Notes: generated by a model not told the origin, from the sequence alone. A DNA stretch of 22,016 nucleotides from Oscillospiraceae bacterium (GCA_020024615.1 JAHHTP010000025.1:1-22016); one strand, 5' to 3'. Numbered from the stretch's first letter, positions 14,359-22,016 are shown. Numbers and translations are program-made.

Positions 14359-15876
14359 TCATTCGTCTTTGGATTCTTTTTGCATCTGTTTTCGACGATA
14401 GATAATGTAACGTACTACCTCAAATCCAATCAACACAATTACGCATCCGACAGCAAGAGAAAAATTCTTGTTTATCTTACGCTGTGGTGCTTGCAGCAAC
14501 TGTGCCTCTTGCACCATCGACTCATCAGAATGATCGACATTAATAACAAGCGGTACTAAAACCATGTCCTGTATGTATGGATTTTTCTTGGTTTTCAGGG
14601 CATACATCGCGATAATTGCGGCAGCCGTAGCATTCTCATCTGCTTCGCCACCCGGCCTTTTTGAAAACCCACCCGATACACACACATACTGCCGCAGTAA
14701 GTCCGCATAGGTCACGCCGGCACTGGTTAAGTACACATCATTCATCGGAAGATCCGCGCTGCATATAGCAACCAACATCTGTGCAACCATGGTACAATCC
14801 AAAATTTCACTATGGTCAAACAGCAGATTGCGGGGTTGTGGCGAAAGCAGATAGCTGATACCATCAAACACCGCCGAGTCAACCACTTTTAGTTCCCGAT
14901 ATGGCTGAAGTACCGAAATCACCTTAGCCGTAGCACGAATGCTAGAAACTGCACCCTTGACCTGAGAAAAGCCACCGTCCTCATTCTGACGGGAAAGAAG
15001 TGTTTGGATAATTGCATTTCTCGACATTAAAACTTCATTCGGAATATTGTGGTCCGCAGTGTCATACAGCTGCAAAATATCACACAGCAGTGAGGATTTG
15101 CAGGTATCTGGTTTGGCGCAATTTGCAAGCCGCATCACCAAATTCTCTCCGTTTACCACTGGGTGTCCATAACCACAATAAGTCAGGCCATACAGTGCCT
15201 CAACCAGATCGGGAAGATCGCTATACTTCTGATCCTGCATATAAGTAAGCAGGCTAACATCTTCTGGATTGGCAGTCTGCCTTGCGACGCCGAGTGCAGT
15301 CACAGCTTGTGCGCTTCCCCTGGTACGATTGTGATACAGCCAGCTGCAAGCACCATCTAAAACGGCCTCCCAGCTTCCATCCCACTTAAACTGAGCATTG
15401 GACACAACGCTTTCGCTTTTCAATCGCTTCGAGATGTCATCTGGATGCATTTTATATTCCAGTGCATAGTGCCGCTTATCTTTTAGTTTGAAATCCGCAA
15501 ATGGCAATAACACTTTTTTATCATACTGTAGGAAAAATCCACTCTGAACTCCATAATCCCCTTTTGCAAAGGATGTTCTATCGCTAAACACAATGCTCTC
15601 AAGAATATCTTCCTCAAAGTTGCATTCCTGAATATATCCCTTCTGCACACAAGCATCCATCAAATCGGAAAAAAATGATTTTTTTGGAAGCGAAAAAGCA
15701 ATACACTTCATATAATAGGAATCAGTAATCCTTTCCTGTATCGTCAGGGTTATATTGATTTTCCGATCAGCATTCGCTGTATTGGGTACAGCAAACGCAC
15801 AGACCGGCATGCACAGACATAAAAGGAGTACCAGCAAACCTGCCACCCATTGTTTCATACTTATTGCTCTGTACAT
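14359..15876 (-). CDS. Secreted, membrane-anchored alpha-toroid (prenyltransferase/squalene-oxidase-repeat) protein
   Basis: A 505-residue cell-surface protein: signal peptide (hydrophobic 11-30, CAFA cleavage region), an N-terminal domain (about 36-145) resembling DUF4430-type ubiquitin-like domains, an alpha/alpha-toroid region (about 165-435) with repeat signatures RQNEDGGFSQ (296-305) and SGGFSKRPGGEADENATAAA (401-420), and a C-terminal helix (472-491) with a basic tail RRKQMQK. It lacks the DxDD motif of squalene-hopene cyclases, so a cyclase role is unlikely; binding is more plausible. ATG 15876 is chosen, with AGGAAAGG about ten bases upstream; GTG 15885 is an alternative. It heads the sugar transferase/MurE/ligase/racemase operon behind its own promoter. 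Confidence 0.72.
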   Translation of the reverse strand: MYRAISMKQWVAGLLVLLLCLCMPVCAFAVPNTANADRKINITLTIQERITDSYYMKCIAFSLPKKSFFSDLMDACVQKGYIQECNFEEDILESIVFSDRTSFAKGDYGVQSGFFLQYDKKVLLPFADFKLKDKRHYALEYKMHPDDISKRLKSESVVSNAQFKWDGSWEAVLDGACSWLYHNRTRGSAQAVTALGVARQTANPEDVSLLTYMQDQKYSDLPDLVEALYGLTYCGYGHPVVNGENLVMRLANCAKPDTCKSSLLCDILQLYDTADHNIPNEVLMSRNAIIQTLLSRQNEDGGFSQVKGAVSSIRATAKVISVLQPYRELKVVDSAVFDGISYLLSPQPRNLLFDHSEILDCTMVAQMLVAICSADLPMNDVYLTSAGVTYADLLRQYVCVSGGFSKRPGGEADENATAAAIIAMYALKTKKNPYIQDMVLVPLVINVDHSDESMVQEAQLLQAPQRKINKNFSLAVGCVIVLIGFEVVRYIIYRRKQMQKESKDE

Positions 15877-15909
15877 ACCGTTCACACCTTTCCTGCTATT
15901 CTATTATCT

Positions 15910-15938
15910 ATTATAGCGGGAAATCGACAAAAAGTCTA
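15910..15938 (-). promoter_or_regulatory. Sigma-A promoter of the toroid/sugar transferase/murE-ligase-racemase operon
   Basis: On the minus strand TAGACT (15933-15938), 17-base spacer, perfect TATAAT (15910-15915), in the 76-base gap after the histidine kinase gene and about 34 bases before ATG 15876. Read-through from the kinase operon may add to it, since I see no terminator in this gap. Confidence 0.65.
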
Positions 15939-15952
15939 TACTTTTGTTATTT

Positions 15953-17497
15953 TTACCGTGTTTTTTCATCAAAACCATATTTGAATTCGGATACATTACC
16001 AGCCACTTCCTCTGGTAAATCTACTTTATCCAGCGGAATACGGATAATGACATTGGTACCGACATCCAGTTCGCTTTCAATATCCATATAACCACCATGC
16101 ATGGCAACAATCTCATTGGCAACCGCGAGTCCAATGCCTGAACCGCGACGGGTATTGTTAGCCTTAAAGAACTTTTCCTTAACCCGTGGCAGATCTTGTT
16201 TGGAAATACCACAGCCAGTATCCCCGATCTGAATGATAAACAAATCATCCTCTAACCCTGCATTTACTGTCACGGTATCACCTTCGTCAGAATACTTCAA
16301 AGCATTGTCAATGACATTGATAAACACCTGGCGCAGACGATTTCGGTCACCTGTAATCACGGCAACTTCCAGCGGTTCTTCATAGATTAGCTGCTTGTTC
16401 TCTTGTTTTGCACGCTCAGTAAAAATCAGCACTGCATCTGATAATTCTGCTACCAGATCAAGCTTTTCCTGAACCAGTGTAAACCGTCCCGACTGAATAC
16501 GCGAGAAGTCCAAAAGCTCCTCTACCATACCCGAAAGACGGTCAGTTTCCACCATAATAACATGCATTCCCTTCTGCATGGTTCCCCGATCATACGGCAG
16601 ATCATTCAGCGTTTCTGCCCAACCACGGATAGCGGTTAATGGAGTGCGCAGCTCGTGGGAAACCGATGAAATAAACTCATTTTTCATCTTCTCGGCTGCT
16701 TCCAGTTCATCTGCCATGTCATTGATTAAATCACACAATTCACCCAGTTCATCATCACTCTTTTTCAGAATACGGGTGGACAGATCACCAGCAGCATACT
16801 TTCTGGCAGCCATACCAACCTCATGAACTGGCATAACAATCGAACGCACAAAATAAAGTCCTGATACTGTTACTAACAGCATGACCCCCAATGCCGCACA
16901 GATATAAAAAGCAATGAACATCAGGTTGGTGGAATCCACCTTTTCCAGCGATACTACATACCGTATTGCGCAGTATTCGCTGTTTAGATTCTGCACCAAT
17001 ACCGAGATAGCAAGAATCTTCTCCCCCTGATCGGAGTATCCGATATACCGTCCAATCCCATCAGAACTGACCACAGCTTCCTCAAAATCCGGCATCTTCT
17101 CTCTATGCTCTGCCTCAAAACCAGTAGACGAAAGAACTATCCTGCCATCATGACTGATGACATACACTGCCATCATATGCTTATCCGAAAAATCCTCAAT
17201 CAGCGACCGAAATTCCCGATTAAAATTGGAAATAGAATCCTCACTGTTGCGCAACAGTAGTGAAGAAATCGTATTGGCTCTTGACATGACGGCTTGCTGA
17301 GCACTGTTATAATAAAAATTATTAAACAGCATCGCAAATACCACACCTGCAATCAAAAGTGCCGCTGCCTCCACACAGAGAGTATTGAGAATCCAACGGC
17401 GCGTAATACTTTCACGGCGCATCCATTTTTGATTTTCCCTATTTTCCGGCGTTACAGGCGGTTGTGCATCTTTCCGTTTCTGTTTTAATCCTGCCAT
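15953..17497 (-). CDS. Membrane sensor histidine kinase
   Basis: A 514-residue kinase: helix 1 (about 36-57), extracytoplasmic PDC/PAS-like sensor (58-190; VYVISHDGRIVLSSTG is a typical strand pair), helix 2 (190-217), HAMP domain (about 215-270), HisKA with phospho-acceptor His281 in SSVSHELRTPLTAI, and HATPase with N box VINVIDNALKYS, G1 box IGDTGCGI, F box KFFKANNTRR and G2 box GSGIGLAV. It would phosphorylate the response regulator encoded just upstream: the start codon lies inside the end of that gene (13-base overlap). A long charged N-terminal cytoplasmic stretch of about 35 residues precedes helix 1. The signal is unknown; envelope genes on both sides suggest cell-wall or surface stress. 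Confidence 0.92.
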   Translation of the reverse strand: MAGLKQKRKDAQPPVTPENRENQKWMRRESITRRWILNTLCVEAAALLIAGVVFAMLFNNFYYNSAQQAVMSRANTISSLLLRNSEDSISNFNREFRSLIEDFSDKHMMAVYVISHDGRIVLSSTGFEAEHREKMPDFEEAVVSSDGIGRYIGYSDQGEKILAISVLVQNLNSEYCAIRYVVSLEKVDSTNLMFIAFYICAALGVMLLVTVSGLYFVRSIVMPVHEVGMAARKYAAGDLSTRILKKSDDELGELCDLINDMADELEAAEKMKNEFISSVSHELRTPLTAIRGWAETLNDLPYDRGTMQKGMHVIMVETDRLSGMVEELLDFSRIQSGRFTLVQEKLDLVAELSDAVLIFTERAKQENKQLIYEEPLEVAVITGDRNRLRQVFINVIDNALKYSDEGDTVTVNAGLEDDLFIIQIGDTGCGISKQDLPRVKEKFFKANNTRRGSGIGLAVANEIVAMHGGYMDIESELDVGTNVIIRIPLDKVDLPEEVAGNVSEFKYGFDEKTR

Positions 17498-18180
17498 TTA
17501 TATCCGTATCCCCATACCGTCTGAATATGTGTCGGATTGGACGGTTCATCCTCTACCTTCATACGAAGACGGCGGATATTGACATCCACAATCTTGATAT
17601 CGCCGTAATAATTGGTACCCCAGATATGATCGAGAATTGCACTTCGCTCCAGAGCAGTATTTCGGTTATGCAGAAAATACTCCATAATTTGATATTCCAC
17701 CTGTGTTAAATCAATTGGTTTGCCACGCTTGGTCAGCGTACGGCTCTTTAAATTCAGCACAAAATCACCCGAAACAATTTCCTGTGCGGACGGTTGTGGC
17801 TTACTTGTCATGCTCACACGACGGTAAATAGCATCCACTCTTGCCATCAGCTCGCTTGGAGAAAACGGCTTGGTGATATAATCATCCGCGCCGATCATCA
17901 AACCGCGCACCTTATCCATCTCCTGTGTCTTTGCAGTCAGCATGATAATGCCCAGCGTTTCGCTCTGCGACCGCAACTGCTTGCAGACCTCAAATCCGTC
18001 CATTCCTGGCATCATAACATCTAAAAGTACAACATCAAAGGTATTTCCCTCTTTTGCAAATACCTTTAACGCATCCTCTCCGTTGGAAACATCCACAACA
18101 TCATATCCACTGCGCTTTAGGTTAATCACCTCAAAGTCGCGGATTGCATCCTCGTCTTCACAAACCAAAATCCTTTTCAT
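17485..18180 (-). CDS. OmpR/PhoB-family response regulator
   Basis: A 231-residue two-domain regulator. The receiver domain has the acidic pocket CEDED (7-11), phospho-acceptor Asp54 in LLDVMMPG, Thr in IMLTAKT and Lys in ITKPFSP. The C-terminal winged-helix DNA-binding domain ends in VDVNIRRLRMKVED and IQTVWGYGYKW, standard for PhoB/OmpR members. It is transcribed together with the lipoprotein gene 42 bases before it and the kinase gene overlapping its end. The AGGA of GGCAGGATTCATA precedes ATG 18180 at normal spacing. The target genes are not visible; the neighbouring envelope operon is an obvious candidate. Confidence 0.94.
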   Translation of the reverse strand: MKRILVCEDEDAIRDFEVINLKRSGYDVVDVSNGEDALKVFAKEGNTFDVVLLDVMMPGMDGFEVCKQLRSQSETLGIIMLTAKTQEMDKVRGLMIGADDYITKPFSPSELMARVDAIYRRVSMTSKPQPSAQEIVSGDFVLNLKSRTLTKRGKPIDLTQVEYQIMEYFLHNRNTALERSAILDHIWGTNYYGDIKIVDVNIRRLRMKVEDEPSNPTHIQTVWGYGYKWQD

Positions 18181-18222
18181 TATGAATCCTGCCTTTCGTT
18201 TCTATCGTTTTGACTGCTTTTA

Positions 18223-19584
18223 TCAATTAAGCAGATATAGACTATCCCTTACAATTTCTTCATTCAGTGTCAAATTTGAAATATTATTATGAGAATAATA
18301 TAAAAATACAAGCTGTCCATTTGTCAGCAGCATCTGATATTTACCCGAAACTCCTTCCGATGTATAGCTGGAACGACTCATAACCCGAATAGAAAGAATC
18401 GGAAGTCCGCGTGCATTCATATCAGGAACATACTCATAAAAGGTGATTTCATTATCTACCGCCGAAACCTCCGCTGTCACCATATTATTCCAGCTGCTCG
18501 GCATTCTAAAAACATACCCGAGCGAGAAATCGGTATAGCTTAGATAGCTGCGTCTGGTTCCGTTTGATGTATAACAGTTCCAGTTTGTAAAATAAAGCTG
18601 CTCATAACGCTCTTTCTGTTCGTACCCAAGAGCCGGGATGGTCTGCGGAATGCCATATGCCCCGTCACCGTCCACATCGGCTGCATAGACACCTGCCTGC
18701 CGTTGGGTTTCCAAAACACGCGATTTGGATTCTTTTGTTCCATCATATAGCAGGTTACAAAGCCTCTTCTCCTCATCACAGATCAGAATCTCGGTAATCA
18801 TTTGAATACCAATAACACCATCGATATAAAGTGCTGTCTTTCCATCGAGCAGTGTTCCAATATGAATTTCTGCATATTCTGTAACTGTCGGATACATCTT
18901 AACATGATCGACAACGGTAAATTTACCTTTTTCCATCTGAACCAACCGTGCCTCCACATGCGTCTGCACCGGTTCGCTTTCCGGACCATGGGTGGATACC
19001 GTGATAAGCTTGACAATATCGTCACTTCCATCTTCATTCAGGTCACAGATCTCATAATTGATTGCCGCAAACTCATTTATTGCTGATAGGATATTGTCAG
19101 CATACCGATAAATCTTTACCTGCTTTTCCGGTGTGCCAGCATAGTTATAGCCAACTGCCAGATACCGTTGTCCTTTGGAACGAATGACATCCAGCTTTTC
19201 CACCTCATCAGCATCCACACCCATATCATAAACTGAAACCCAGTTTCCATCCCGCAGGTCGAGTATATTGACGCGTATTGGCATAGTAGTGATACCACCA
19301 GCGGTATTCTGGCTCGTCGCATAAAACGCAATTGCTTCCATCGACTCCTCGTCATCGATATTCAGAAGCGTAATAGCAGATTTATACTTACCTTTAATCG
19401 GATAAACCAGATCCGGCTCACCAGTCACACTTCTGCACAGTGCATTGTATATCTCCTGCTGATCGCCCTCTAACTGTGGCGGAGACAAAAGCCCTTCCAC
19501 CCCCACAAATGAGGTGCACCCCCCAAAGCTTAGCAAGACGGCCATACACACCAGAAGTGAAAGTATTTTGTATCGTATTTTCAT
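18223..19584 (-). CDS. Lipoprotein with VCBS/FG-GAP-like calcium motif, upstream of the two-component genes
   Basis: A 453-residue lipoprotein. The N-terminus MKIRYKILSLL, a hydrophobic core and lipobox FGGC give lipidated Cys23 and anchoring on the outer face of the membrane. The body is beta-rich; DLNEDGSDDI and DVDGDGAYG match the DxNxDGxxD calcium loops of FG-GAP/VCBS propeller repeats. No enzyme motif is seen. ATG 19584 gives a normal signal peptide; an in-frame ATG at 19599 is possible but has GAAGG directly against it. It is the first gene of the operon with the response regulator and kinase, suggesting it might help the sensor detect an envelope signal; this is inference from position. 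Confidence 0.78.
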   Translation of the reverse strand: MKIRYKILSLLVCMAVLLSFGGCTSFVGVEGLLSPPQLEGDQQEIYNALCRSVTGEPDLVYPIKGKYKSAITLLNIDDEESMEAIAFYATSQNTAGGITTMPIRVNILDLRDGNWVSVYDMGVDADEVEKLDVIRSKGQRYLAVGYNYAGTPEKQVKIYRYADNILSAINEFAAINYEICDLNEDGSDDIVKLITVSTHGPESEPVQTHVEARLVQMEKGKFTVVDHVKMYPTVTEYAEIHIGTLLDGKTALYIDGVIGIQMITEILICDEEKRLCNLLYDGTKESKSRVLETQRQAGVYAADVDGDGAYGIPQTIPALGYEQKERYEQLYFTNWNCYTSNGTRRSYLSYTDFSLGYVFRMPSSWNNMVTAEVSAVDNEITFYEYVPDMNARGLPILSIRVMSRSSYTSEGVSGKYQMLLTNGQLVFLYYSHNNISNLTLNEEIVRDSLYLLN

Positions 19585-19634
19585 ACTGTTTTCAACCATC
19601 CTTCATCTATATGAACATTGCCCATAATGATTCT

Positions 19635-19663
19635 ATTATAACACAAACCCAAAATGCAAACAA
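19635..19663 (-). promoter_or_regulatory. Sigma-A promoter of the lipoprotein/response regulator/kinase operon
   Basis: On the minus strand TTGTTT (19658-19663), 17-base spacer, perfect TATAAT (19635-19640) with an extended TGT just before it. About 50 bases upstream of ATG 19584. The string TGTGTTATAAT is identical to that in the LCP gene promoter at 20939. Confidence 0.75.
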
Positions 19664-19708
19664 GCCTTTTATAAAAATTCACACCTTTGCAACCAGTTTG
19701 TAACCGTC

Positions 19709-19749
19709 AAAAAAAGCGAAAGAATCCCCCTTTCGGAAATTCCTTCGCA
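19709..19749 (-). terminator. Rho-independent terminator of the LCP gene
   Basis: On the minus strand a hairpin with outer arms GCGAA/TTCGC, one A-C mismatch, then GAAT/ATTC pairs (19716-19749) is followed by seven T (19709-19715). It starts 12 bases after the stop codon of the LCP gene. Confidence 0.82.
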
Positions 19750-19761
19750 TGATTATTCTAT

Positions 19762-20895
19762 TCAGTTTCCACTAGAAGGGGAAAGTGATGTTTCTCCGTT
19801 GTTGGCTGCCTCCGGAATGATATCATTATAGATAAAATCGCGCAACACCGTTGCGGTAGCCGGTACATCGTAGTATACATAAGAAACGCCTTTTACATAG
19901 TAGTTGCCATTGATAAGATGTTCTTTTAGTGGAAGGCGCAGATCCACAAACTGTGGATTTTTTGCCATAATCCCGGCAAGCGAGATGCAGTCACTAAAAT
20001 CAAGAGAAGTTTCACAAACTGCTAAAAACTGTTTTGCAAACTCCGGATAACGCAGCTTGTTCATGTTGAGTGCTTCATTGAAGATCTGGCGCATAACCGT
20101 ACGCTGACGATCGGTTCGAATAAAGTCGGAATCAGCATAACGGATTCTGGCATAGGCAAGAGCCTGCTGACCGTTTAAATGATAATCTCCCGCCGAATTG
20201 ATATAATAATCCGATGCTCGAAAACTATCGTATTTCGCCTGCTCACGCAGGTTTTTATTTAAGTATTTGCACTCATTATCTTTAACTGTGATGGTAACAC
20301 CACCAACCGCATCAACAATCTGTGCCAGCTCATTAAAGTTAACAGTGACATACTCTTTAATGTTTAAGCCGAAATTCTGGTTAATCGTTTTGATGGCAAG
20401 CTCTGGTCCACCGTAGTAATAGGCATGTGCCATCTTATTCTGTCCATGTCCCTCGATTTCTATCAGCGAATCACGCAACAACGAGGAAACCTTTATTTTT
20501 TTATGCTTTTTATCCACCGATAGCACCATAATTGCATCCGATCGACATGCTTCATCCTTGCGCTGATCCACGCCGAATAAGGCGATATTGATAATTGAGG
20601 TATTGTCCTTGTCATTCAGCAAAGCATCTTCATAGTCAATTCCAAGATCATCACTGCTCAGATCATTTCCATTGAGTTCACTTCCAATGGTGATTGCATA
20701 ATACCCGCCAATCGTAGCCACACCCAATATCAGCACAAGCAACAATGACATCATCGTGATCAGAGCTTTATTTTTCTTCGGTTTGCGCTTACTGGATTTG
20801 GTATTTGGTCTGCGTCCAGAAGGGAGTTGTTGAATGCCCTTGGTTCGCACCACGCGCGGACTCTCAGTACGGCCGTATTTCGGATTATTTACCAT
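19762..20895 (-). CDS. LCP (LytR-CpsA-Psr) family cell-wall glycopolymer ligase
   Basis: A 377-residue type II membrane protein: basic cytoplasmic N-terminus with KRKPKKNK, one helix (about 45-70), then the extracellular LCP domain. Key residues known to bind the polyprenyl pyrophosphate are present: Asp110, Arg112, Arg118 and Asp120 in FGVDQRKDEACRSD, Arg141-Asp142 in SLLRDS, the KMAHAYYYGG segment, and Arg250, Arg252, Arg260 and Arg263-Gln264 in ALAYARIRYADSDFIRTDRQR. LCP enzymes move glycopolymers such as teichoic acid or capsule from the lipid carrier onto peptidoglycan. ATG 20895 is nine bases after GAAAGG; ATG 20904 would touch that site. It is a single-gene unit with its own promoter and terminator, next to the operons with the initiating sugar transferase and peptidoglycan ligases. 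Confidence 0.93.
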   Translation of the reverse strand: MVNNPKYGRTESPRVVRTKGIQQLPSGRRPNTKSSKRKPKKNKALITMMSLLLVLILGVATIGGYYAITIGSELNGNDLSSDDLGIDYEDALLNDKDNTSIINIALFGVDQRKDEACRSDAIMVLSVDKKHKKIKVSSLLRDSLIEIEGHGQNKMAHAYYYGGPELAIKTINQNFGLNIKEYVTVNFNELAQIVDAVGGVTITVKDNECKYLNKNLREQAKYDSFRASDYYINSAGDYHLNGQQALAYARIRYADSDFIRTDRQRTVMRQIFNEALNMNKLRYPEFAKQFLAVCETSLDFSDCISLAGIMAKNPQFVDLRLPLKEHLINGNYYVKGVSYVYYDVPATATVLRDFIYNDIIPEAANNGETSLSPSSGN

Positions 20896-20938
20896 TTCTC
20901 TCATCCTTTCTATTATTCTGTCGTCTTTGGCAATTTAC

Positions 20939-20967
20939 ATTATAACACACTATTCGCCTGATTGCAA
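20939..20967 (-). promoter_or_regulatory. Sigma-A promoter of the LCP gene
   Basis: On the minus strand TTGCAA (20962-20967), 17-base spacer, TATAAT (20939-20944) with extended TGT. About 44 bases before ATG 20895. Its -35 box lies one base from the T tract of the terminator of the preceding gene. Confidence 0.8.
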
Positions 20968-20968
20968 C

Positions 20969-21007
20969 AAAAATTCCGCAGCAAACAAGCTTAGTTTACT
21001 ACGGAAT
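20969..21007 (-). terminator. Rho-independent terminator of the ECF S-component gene
   Basis: On the minus strand a 14-bp stem with two G-U pairs (20973-20986 with 20994-21007; outer ATTCCG/CGGAAT) and a seven-base loop TAAGCTT is followed by TTTT and TTG. It lies about 28 bases after the stop codon at 21036. Confidence 0.85.
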
Positions 21008-21035
21008 TGATATCACATATCGTTTTTTTAGTTGA

Positions 21036-21932
21036 TTATTTTGCGCTTCTGATCATGACTTTACGATCCAGACCACTGCGCTGCAAAGCCATTACAAAAT
21101 ATGGTGCAAGCAGCATGGAAATAACAATCGCAATCACACCGTTAATCAGCGAAATGCTGCCTTTGGTGATTAAAGTGGTGATGATGGTAGCCATCTCCTG
21201 ATGCTGCAAAAGACCCATGATAAAATTCTTGGTCAGATATAAAACAACATATCCGACAATACCAGTAACACCGCCGAACAGACGGGTTGTAAAGGTGATT
21301 TTTGCAGTAGAAGCATCCAGTTCGGCTTTACTCTGCTGTTTTGCGAACAGTCGGCGCAAAGCAATTACAACGCCCACAATCAGCAGAACCGTTAAAATAA
21401 CCGCACCAATAACCATAATTACGCCGCCGGTGATATCGGTTTCTTCTCCTGAAACCATTGCAGTAATCTTCTGATAGCCTTCCATTCCAATTAAAACCGC
21501 CATAACCGCCATAACCACACTGCTGATACCAAACAAAGTTTTGATCAGAGTGCTGTTTGCCGTTTTATGCTGTGAACCGCCAGATTGTGCTTTTTCATGG
21601 AGAGCAGCAATTTTTTTCACACCATAGCTGACGACAATGCCACATAAAAATGCCATCATAAATTTGTTGATAAAGGTAATCCAGCATTCAGAAATATATG
21701 CCGGGTCTAAAATATCATAAAACATCGAACCGATGCCAGCTGCTAAACCGCCACGCACACCGCCAAGCAGCATACCCGCCAGAAGGCAAAATACATTGCC
21801 GAAGTGAATCATGGTTTTGCCCAGCGGAGTCGGAATATCAATATGCAGATAAGTTCCGACAAAGCAGAGTGCCGCCATCAAACCGATTAGCACGATGTCA
21901 TAAACTGTGATTTTATTCTGTTTGTTTGCCAT
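21036..21932 (-). CDS. ECF transporter S component (substrate-binding membrane subunit) with an inserted segment
   Basis: A 298-residue integral membrane protein. The first part (10-105) shows the S-component pattern: VYDIVLIGLMAAL, PTPLGKTMIHFGNVFCLLAGMLLGG, RGGLAAGIGSMFYDILDP and ITFINKFMMAF. The last part (about 217-285) has GGVTGIVGYVVLYLTKNFI and the GSISLINGVIAIVISMLLAP helix. Between them, about 106-215, is a polar linker (HEKAQSGGSQHKTANS) and two extra hydrophobic stretches (134-152 and 168-192) not usual in S components of about 180-200 residues. S components bind a vitamin or other micronutrient and dock on a shared EcfT/EcfA energizing module, which is not in this window. The substrate is unknown. 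GAGGA stands seven bases before ATG 21932. Confidence 0.85.
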   Translation of the reverse strand: MANKQNKITVYDIVLIGLMAALCFVGTYLHIDIPTPLGKTMIHFGNVFCLLAGMLLGGVRGGLAAGIGSMFYDILDPAYISECWITFINKFMMAFLCGIVVSYGVKKIAALHEKAQSGGSQHKTANSTLIKTLFGISSVVMAVMAVLIGMEGYQKITAMVSGEETDITGGVIMVIGAVILTVLLIVGVVIALRRLFAKQQSKAELDASTAKITFTTRLFGGVTGIVGYVVLYLTKNFIMGLLQHQEMATIITTLITKGSISLINGVIAIVISMLLAPYFVMALQRSGLDRKVMIRSAK

Positions 21933-21965
21933 GGTTAAATCCTCTTTTCCTTATGTAATATCATC

Positions 21966-21994
21966 ATTATATGCTCAAAACCATATAAAATCAA
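21966..21994 (-). promoter_or_regulatory. Sigma-A promoter of the ECF S-component gene
   Basis: On the minus strand TTGATT (21989-21994), 17-base spacer, TATAAT (21966-21971). About 33 bases before ATG 21932. I see no riboswitch between promoter and start: the leader would be under 30 bases. Confidence 0.75.
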
Positions 21995-22002
21995 ATTGAT
22001 TT
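21988..22002. repeat. 7-bp inverted repeat over the -35 box of the S-component promoter (possible operator)
   Basis: AAATCAA, one central base, TTGATTT: perfect 7-bp arms covering the -35 hexamer. Its position is that of a repressor site. AT-rich palindromes of this length can arise by chance. Confidence 0.35.
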
Positions 22003-22016
22003 GTATCACCTGATAT

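Noticed and set aside
14359..15876. Squalene-hopene or terpene cyclase
   Set aside because: Toroid repeats are present but the catalytic DxDD motif is not, and the protein is secreted and anchored by a C-terminal helix, unlike these cyclases.
21933..21965. Riboswitch before the ECF S-component gene
   Set aside because: The promoter at 21966-21994 leaves a leader of under 30 bases, too short for any known vitamin riboswitch.

Overview
The window reads as chromosomal DNA of a spore-forming member of the Clostridia, most like the Oscillospiraceae/Ruminococcaceae. The reasons are the germination protease gene gpr, a DUF11-repeat protein of the kind common in this group, strong AGGAGG ribosome binding sites, sigma-A promoters with extended TGnTATAAT boxes, and proteins typical of gut Firmicutes (CxxC/CxxH DUF6062-like protein, ECF S component, LCP protein). 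Species cannot be named from the sequence alone. I see no tRNA, rRNA, CRISPR array, insertion sequence or phage gene, and no gene-free stretch longer than about 220 bases.

Layout. (a) 157-2205: an EF-G-like GTPase on the + strand, closed by a strong terminator. (b) 6862-2352, minus strand: a run of a DUF6062-like cysteine protein, a TetM-like ribosomal GTPase, the spore protease Gpr and a DUF11 protein, driven at the top by a near-perfect sigma-A promoter. The last gene sits behind a 12-bp inverted repeat that contains its ribosome binding site. (c) 7084-7707: a lone SGNH hydrolase, divergently transcribed and ended by a bidirectional terminator. (d) 9219-7768: a large membrane PH-domain protein (YdbT type) with its own promoter. 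(e) 20895-9354, minus strand: a long cell-envelope region. In transcription order it holds an LCP ligase; then a lipoprotein, response regulator and histidine kinase operon; then a second operon of a membrane-anchored toroid protein, a polyprenyl-phosphate sugar-1-phosphate transferase, a MurE-like ligase, an ATP-grasp ligase of the D-aspartate ligase kind, and an aspartate/glutamate racemase. (f) 21932-21036: an ECF-transporter S component with an unusual inserted membrane segment.

How the genes may work together. The last three genes of the second envelope operon form a coherent set: the racemase would supply D-aspartate, the ATP-grasp enzyme would attach it to the side chain of the third peptidoglycan residue, and the MurE-like enzyme would install that residue. 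The MurE-like protein has DNPD where diaminopimelate-adding enzymes have DNPR, so it may add lysine or ornithine. The sugar transferase and LCP protein next to it would start and attach a wall glycopolymer, and the two-component system with its lipoprotein may sense envelope state. These are inferences from family identity and gene order.

The most unusual signals are the D-Asp peptidoglycan cassette with its atypical MurE, the hairpin that both looks like a terminator and hides the ribosome binding site of the DUF11 gene (with a sigma-E-like -10 box placed so that an internal transcript would escape it), the probable CTG start of gpr, and the histidine-rich domain IV tip of the TetM-like GTPase.
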